NCBI RefSeq assembly: GCF_016629665.1
Contig: NZ_JAEPRQ010000011.1
Span: 26,150 to 90,149 of the forward strand
Direction of reading: 5' to 3'
DNA: 64,000 bases
Source of the DNA: Paracoccus caeni
GTDB taxonomy: Bacteria > Pseudomonadota > Alphaproteobacteria > Rhodobacterales > Rhodobacteraceae
How positions within the stretch are numbered: position 1 is the first letter of the stretch; the number at the start of each line of letters is the position of its first letter. The notes below the pieces were generated by a model. That model was given only the letters and a program-made list of their open reading frames with translations. It was not told where the DNA came from and searched no databases. A program made the position numbers and the translations under genes. Positions 60,073 through 64,000 of this stretch are shown one piece after another.

Positions 60073-60579
60073 ATGGCTGGCGGTATCCGCGAATCACAGG
60101 GCGACGATCTGGTCGAGAACCACGAGATCAACGTCACCCCCTTCATCGATGTCATGCTGGTCCTGCTGATCATTTTCATGGTTGCCGCTCCGCTGGCGAC
60201 GGTCGATGTCAATGTCGATCTGCCGGTCTCGAACGCCACACCGCAGCAGCGCCCGGATCAGCCGATCTATGTCACGGTGCAGCCTGACAAGACGCTGAAC
60301 ATCGGCAATGACAACGTGCCGCTGAACCGTCTTGGTCAGTCGCTGGCGGTCGCGACCGAGAACGACAAGGAAGAGCGTATCTTCCTGCGCGCCGACAAAG
60401 AGGTGGCCTATGGCGATCTCATGGAGGTGATGAACGCGATGCGCGATTCCGGCTATCTGAAGATCGCGCTGGTCGGCCTCGAAACGGGCGCCGCCGCCCC
60501 CGCGGCGACCACGCCCGAAGGAACAGCCCCGGTCGCAGAAACGCCCGCTCCCGCCGCAGTAGGAGCAACCACGCCATGA
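60073..60579 (+). CDS. exbD: ExbD-type energiser
   Basis: 168 residues. The single membrane segment contains the essential Asp: ITVTPFIDVMLVLLIIFMVA in the form INVTPFIDVMLVLLIIFMV. A periplasmic domain follows (IFLRADKEVAYGDLMEVMNA). The last ~30 residues are a PA-rich tail (TTPEGTAPVAETPAPAAVG), similar in style to the ExbB extension. It overlaps tonB by four bases. Confidence 0.93.
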   Translation: MAGGIRESQGDDLVENHEINVTPFIDVMLVLLIIFMVAAPLATVDVNVDLPVSNATPQQRPDQPIYVTVQPDKTLNIGNDNVPLNRLGQSLAVATENDKEERIFLRADKEVAYGDLMEVMNAMRDSGYLKIALVGLETGAAAPAATTPEGTAPVAETPAPAAVGATTP

Positions 60580-61439
60580 GCGAGCGCGCCGCCACCATCG
60601 CGCGCGATACCGTTCTGTGGGGCGCAGCGGGAGCGCTGGTTCTGGCGGCGCATATCGGCTTTGCTGTCTGGCTGACACGCCAGGCCGAGGCAGCCGCCCC
60701 TCCGGGCATGCCCGAGCCGGTCTTCGTCGATCTGATGCCTGCACCGGAACCAGCCGCCGAGCCGGTCGAGGAAGCTCAGGCGGAACCCCAGCCTGAGCCC
60801 GAACCGGAGCCTGAACCCGAGCCGGAGCCGGAGCCGATCGTGTTGCCAGAGTTGCAGCAACTCGAAGCACCCGATTTCAGTGAGTTGATCCCGGAACCGC
60901 AGGTCGAGGAAGTCACCCCGCCCGAGGTGGAATCGACGCCCGAACTGACGCTCAGCGCCTCGACACGCCCGACCCGCCGCCCGGACCCTCAGCCAGAGCC
61001 GGAACCGGAGCCTGAACCGCGTCGCGAGGAACCTCGCCGCGAACCCGAACCGCAACGCCAGACCCGTCAGGAGCCGCAGCCGCAGCGTCAACAGGCCCCG
61101 GCTCCGGTCCCTCGAGGGAACGCGGGCGAAGGCCAGCGTGGCCCGAGTCCACAACAACGGGCGAACGCGCTTCAGCGATGGGCGGGACAAATCGAGCGAT
61201 GCATCAATCGCCGCGTTCGGTCGCCGCGCGGAGTCCGCGGAGGCGGAACGGTCTCGCTGAGCCTTGTCGTATCGCGCAACGGTAACGTGGAAGTCCAGGG
61301 GATTGTCGGCTCTTCTGGTAACCCGGAAATCGATCAGGCAGCAGCGCGGGCCGCACAACGCGCAGGCAGGTGCCCCGCGGCACCAGCGGAACTGACCGAA
61401 GCAGTCTATCACTTTACCCAGCCGATCAGGATAGAATAG
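60576..61439 (+). CDS. tonB: TonB
   Basis: 287 residues. One N-terminal membrane anchor (VLWGAAGALVLAAHIGFAVW), a long periplasmic linker of alternating Pro and Glu (EPEPEPEPEP, residues ~65-90) and later Pro/Arg/Gln-rich sequence, and the C-terminal domain: RSPRGVRGGGTVSLSLVVSR, QGIVGSSGNPEIDQAAARAA, AVYHFTQPIRI. It transmits energy to outer-membrane receptors, here presumably the heme receptor served by hmuSTUV. Confidence 0.93.
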   Translation: MSERAATIARDTVLWGAAGALVLAAHIGFAVWLTRQAEAAAPPGMPEPVFVDLMPAPEPAAEPVEEAQAEPQPEPEPEPEPEPEPEPIVLPELQQLEAPDFSELIPEPQVEEVTPPEVESTPELTLSASTRPTRRPDPQPEPEPEPEPRREEPRREPEPQRQTRQEPQPQRQQAPAPVPRGNAGEGQRGPSPQQRANALQRWAGQIERCINRRVRSPRGVRGGGTVSLSLVVSRNGNVEVQGIVGSSGNPEIDQAAARAAQRAGRCPAAPAELTEAVYHFTQPIRIE

Positions 61440-61816
61440 CCACAGCATGATACCCCGATGCGTCCGCAAAGGGGTATCTTCGACAGCTATCTTCGTCTCA
61501 CCAGCAGATAGCGCCATTCGCTGCGAGAGCGCGCCGGTAGCGGCTCACTGGTGTTTGCCCCCGCAATGCGCGCGGCGATAGACAAAATGCCTTGCCCCAG
61601 TTCTGCCATATTCCCGTCGGTGGGACTGTGACATCGCAGGGAAGACCCCTTCCGCCATTCATCCGGCAAGCCACCCTCATCCCCCGGATGGCCTTAACGA
61701 AGCTGCCCACAACTTCACCTTGCCAATCCACATTCCGCACTGAAGCATCCCGCCCGCCTCTGAACCGGGGGTCGGGCGTTGCCGCATATCGTCGTATCAA
61801 AACCCGGCGGCACCAC
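61440..61816. other. Gene-free stretch after tonB
   Basis: 377 bases with no frame that resembles a protein family. It contains the terminator-like hairpin pair at 61449-61512. The rest (to the end of the SH3 gene at 61817) has normal GC and no repeat of anything else in the window that I could find. Confidence 0.6.
61449..61512. terminator. Two consecutive hairpins after tonB
   Basis: GATACCCC/GGGGTATC (61449-61456 and 61471-61478, 14-base loop), then GCTATCT/AGATAGC (61486-61492 and 61506-61512, 13-base loop). All pairs are perfect. They lie ten bases after the tonB stop and probably end the exbB-exbD-tonB transcript. Confidence 0.6.
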
Positions 61817-62182
61817 TTATCCGCCCGCAGATTCCTTCACCACGGACAGCGGCACCCATCCGGTCAACCCGTCGCTGACCCTCCTGGCCCAAAGCCAACC
61901 GTTGAGCTTTCGTATCCCGTTTAGAATCTCGCCCGCGTCAACGGTCAGTTCCCTGTTCGTGTAACGCTCGCGGATCGTTGCCAATCCATCCGCACCATGA
62001 TCAAGGATCTGTCCGGGCACGTAACCGGATGCCTGCCCCTCTACAGAACAAAGATACCAGTTGGGCCAGTCCGGCCCCTGAGATTTTTCGACGACACGCA
62101 CCCTGTCGCCGATCTCAAGCTGCATCGGGTTCGGAAACTCGCTCACATGCGGCTCGGTCACAAGATATTCGCCCAGACTCAT
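61817..62182 (-). CDS. SH3-like domain protein
   Basis: 121 residues. Two SH3-like barrels are suggested: residues ~8-55 (YLVTEPHVSEFPNPMQLEIG, DRVRVVEKSQ, WYLCSVEGQASGYVPGQIL) and ~60-115 (ATIRERYTNRELTVDAGEIL, WLWARRVSDGLTGWVPLSVV). There is no signal peptide. The ATG overlaps the stop of the ATPase gene upstream (TGATG), so both are made from one message. Function unknown. Confidence 0.75.
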   Translation of the reverse strand: MSLGEYLVTEPHVSEFPNPMQLEIGDRVRVVEKSQGPDWPNWYLCSVEGQASGYVPGQILDHGADGLATIRERYTNRELTVDAGEILNGIRKLNGWLWARRVSDGLTGWVPLSVVKESAGG

Positions 62183-62934
62183 CAAGATTTCCCCTGCATT
62201 CCGCCACTCACCACCTCGCTTGGACGATTTGGCGCCTGAAACCGCATCTCCGCCCCCTGCAGAAAACACGCCTTGGAAAACGTGCCCGCATCGACCGGAT
62301 TCGGCAGCCGCAGATGCTGCATTCCCGGCATCTGGCCGCAGGCCGCATCGAACGCGCGGTCAATCTGCGAGATCAAACCGAAGATGGTGCCCGTGCGACG
62401 CGCATGATCACGCAATGCCCGCATCTGATCCGCCAGCGGAGGCTTGCTTCGTTGCTGGTCCAGAATTTGCAGATAATCGATGACGGCGACCACCTGCCCC
62501 GGCGCTGCATCGGACAGACGCTCGGCAATGAAGCCCGCACTGATCCGGTCCGAGGCTTCGATCCTTATACGGTCCCCCACCCCCGTCTTATCCAGCGCAC
62601 GAATACGCGCCCGCGCGTCGTCCTCGCGATATTCGAGGGTAAAAAAGACCGCCTCGCGTCCCTCTGCCGCCGCTTCCAGCAGAAGCTGCAATCCCAGCCG
62701 TGTCTTGCCCTGCCCCGGACGCGCCGCCAGCAAAAGCAGATCGCCCGGTTCAAGCCGCGACAGGATACGCTGGGCCGGGGTCGCACCGTTCCAGCGCGTT
62801 GCAAGCAGGCTCCAGCAGGCAAAACCCTCGCCCTCGGCAACCCTGTCCAGCGCCTCGTGCAGCGCGATGCCCTCGGTCCGGGACAACAGCCGTGCCCGGC
62901 GTTTCAGATGATGGATCGGTGCGGATAGCCGCAT
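62182..62934 (-). CDS. DnaB-core (RecA-fold) ATPase lacking the primase-interaction domain
   Basis: 250 residues. A P-loop RecA fold like the C-terminal motor of replicative helicase DnaB: LEPGDLLLLAARPGQGKTRL (Walker A GQGKT), VFFTLEYREDDARARI, VVAVIDYLQILD (Walker B) and a LISQIDRAFD sensor-like segment. The DnaB N-terminal domain is absent; only ~45 residues precede the ATPase core. Related stand-alone ATPases exist in Rhodobacteraceae without known function. It is coupled to the SH3 gene and lies 190 bases below the LexA-box imuA-like gene, on the same strand. Confidence 0.8.
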   Translation of the reverse strand: MRLSAPIHHLKRRARLLSRTEGIALHEALDRVAEGEGFACWSLLATRWNGATPAQRILSRLEPGDLLLLAARPGQGKTRLGLQLLLEAAAEGREAVFFTLEYREDDARARIRALDKTGVGDRIRIEASDRISAGFIAERLSDAAPGQVVAVIDYLQILDQQRSKPPLADQMRALRDHARRTGTIFGLISQIDRAFDAACGQMPGMQHLRLPNPVDAGTFSKACFLQGAEMRFQAPNRPSEVVSGGMQGKS

Positions 62935-63124
62935 GTGGATACCTCCATTACCGGCGAAAAACGCAACCCCTCCTTATGCGAATGCCTTAATGGATGGCTC
63001 ATCCTTCGACCCTGCATCTGCAATGCTTCCCCGGCGGAGGGGGGCGGCGCGGGCCACACCGTCGGCAAAAGATATGCCGCATTCCCCGACCCGGCAAGCC
63101 CGTCACTGATCCCCGCGCCATCTT

Positions 63125-63697
63125 CTACCCGCCAACGGCAACGACCGCTTCCGTCTCGCGCAGCCCGTCCCATGCCACGGTCCAGCATCCGCCCGCCCCC
63201 CTTTTGTTCTTCAACAGCCGCCATTCATGCCACGCGACCCGCCCGTCCGAGGGGCGCGGCGCGCAATGCCAGCGCGTCTCGCAGGCATTCGACCCCGCCC
63301 CATCGCGGATCAGCATCAACGCGGTAGTATGCCCCCGCTCAGCCGCCAGTTGCAGCCGCCGTCCCGCCGTCAGCGACATCGGCTTTTCCGGCTCGGCGAT
63401 GACCAGCCCGGCAGACCCGGCGCGCAGAACCTCTTCGACCGACCACAAGAGATCGGTTTCAGAGCGGACCAGAACCAGATGCAGCCTTTGCCCCAGAGCC
63501 GAGGGGATTCCCCAAAGCAGCGGAAGATCAGGCTGATAGGCAGGCATGACCCAGAAGACCGGGGCCTCGGCATGTCGCAGCGCCTGCCAGACTGCAAAGC
63601 CCCGCCGCCCCGCCCCCTCGGCCTCGTGCATACGGTTGGGGACAAGGCGGAACACATCGCTCAGTGCCAGTGCGGAGGGTGTAGACTGATTCTCCAT
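63125..63697 (-). CDS. ImuA-like RecA-fold protein
   Basis: 190 residues. Matches the ImuA proteins of alphaproteobacterial mutagenesis cassettes: LVPNRMHEAEGAGRRGFAVW, FWVMPAYQPDLPLLWGIPSA, DLLWSVEEVLRAGSAGLVIA, EPEKPMSLTAGRRLQLAAER and GAGSNACETRWHCAP. There is no intact Walker A, as usual for ImuA. ImuA normally works with ImuB and DnaE2 in error-prone repair, but neither follows. ATG 63697 is used; ATG 63742 would place the LexA box inside the coding region and has no ribosome site. Confidence 0.72.
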   Translation of the reverse strand: MENQSTPSALALSDVFRLVPNRMHEAEGAGRRGFAVWQALRHAEAPVFWVMPAYQPDLPLLWGIPSALGQRLHLVLVRSETDLLWSVEEVLRAGSAGLVIAEPEKPMSLTAGRRLQLAAERGHTTALMLIRDGAGSNACETRWHCAPRPSDGRVAWHEWRLLKNKRGAGGCWTVAWDGLRETEAVVAVGG

Positions 63698-64000
63698 TTC
63701 AAGAACATTACAGGAACATAATTCTTCTCGAAAGCCTGACATCAGACGCCAGAGATTCTTGACTCACACGCAGAGGCGTTGCTGTGTCGGATGCCAAATG
63801 TCCGCTCTGCGGGATAGAGCAGCCGTTTGCCGGTGCGGCAGAGGGAGATACACTATCGTCGCCAAACTGACCCGTTCGGGCGGAAAGCCGACCGACAGCG
63901 GGGCGGCGTGGCAGCAGCAATCCGCCGGAGCAGCCGGTCGTAGCCGGGCGTTGGAGTCGCTTTTTGCTACCACCCTTCCGCATCAGCCTGAAAGCGCTAC
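63698..64000. other. Upstream region of the imuA-like gene to the window end
   Basis: 303 bases. Apart from the LexA box at 63703-63717 I see no convincing gene. A plus-strand open frame from about 63855 to the edge has no ATG after its preceding stop, so a gene beginning outside or by a rare start cannot be excluded. Confidence 0.4.
63703..63717 (-). promoter_or_regulatory. LexA (SOS) box
   Basis: Minus strand GTTC CTGTAAT GTTC, an exact match to the alphaproteobacterial LexA site GTTC-N7-GTTC. It lies six bases upstream of the imuA-like ATG, so LexA would block initiation of that transcript directly. Confidence 0.85.

Noticed and set aside
62904..63224. Possible remnant of imuB in the gap between the imuA-like and DnaB-core genes.
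   Set aside because: No Y-family polymerase motif is visible in any frame; the stretch reads as low-complexity Gly/Arg/Ala.
63708..63983. Minus-strand open frame of 91 codons near the window end.
   Set aside because: Its end overlaps the LexA box and it has no recognisable domain, ribosome site or family-like composition.

Overview
The window is a chromosomal piece of a GC-rich alphaproteobacterium of the Rhodobacteraceae, most like Paracoccus. The evidence is a nasTS-led nitrate assimilation cluster with a soluble NADH nitrite reductase, a PetP/PetR regulator pair, lptC-lptA-lptB followed by hpf-ptsN, an hmuSTUV block next to exbBD-tonB, and a GTTC-N7-GTTC LexA box, which is the alphaproteobacterial type. 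I see no insertion sequence, phage gene or CRISPR array. Most of it is core chromosome, with short-range operons on both strands.

Layout. 0-10 kb: an inorganic-nitrogen operon (nasT, nasS, nitrate/nitrite MFS transporter, nirB, nirD, cyanase, FNT nitrite channel, nasC). 10-12.7 kb: a DHA1 exporter with a divergent AraC regulator, then a DUF983 protein. 12.7-16.3 kb: a catabolic module made of an N-methylproline-demethylase-like flavoenzyme, a TetR regulator and a ProC-like reductase, with a 37-bp imperfect palindrome between the divergent genes. 16.4-20.7 kb: nadC, nadB and nadA behind a NadQ-like regulator, with two same-spaced palindromes before nadA. 20.8-26.5 kb: tryptophan 2,3-dioxygenase and assorted housekeeping genes. 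26.4-28.6 kb: uracil-DNA glycosylase, PetR and PetP. 28.7-35.2 kb: ilvE, ptsN, hpf, the Lpt/Kds envelope genes, an RNase D-like exonuclease and tRNA-Leu(CAG). 35.4-45.4 kb: an NDUFA9-like protein, uppP, and glutamate synthase with gltD and gltB separated by two small genes. 45.5-48.6 kb: mtgA, a GST and queG. 48.6-52.2 kb: one very large RTX protein. 52.3-61.4 kb: cobA, a HIT protein, mobA, hmuVUTS, and divergent exbB-exbD-tonB. 61.8-63.7 kb: an SH3-like protein, a DnaB-core ATPase and a LexA-box-preceded ImuA-like gene with no imuB beside it.

Several parts connect. Nitrate, nitrite and cyanate all end as ammonium, which GltBD assimilates; CobA (siroheme for NirB) and MobA (molybdopterin guanine dinucleotide for NasC) supply cofactors. 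ExbBD-TonB would energise the outer-membrane step of heme import whose inner-membrane part is HmuTUV.

The observations I would follow first are: (1) a roughly 160-bp dispersed repeat with inverted CGCAAC/GTTGCG ends, two near-complete copies (22.4 and 29.6 kb, opposite orientation) and one end fragment that supplies the start codon of a secreted protein at 38.8 kb; (2) the LexA-box imuA-like gene next to a DnaB-core ATPase instead of imuB/dnaE2; (3) cyanase embedded in the nitrate operon; (4) the paired nad operators; (5) the 37-bp operator of the demethylase module. All family calls come from reading motifs; no database search was run.
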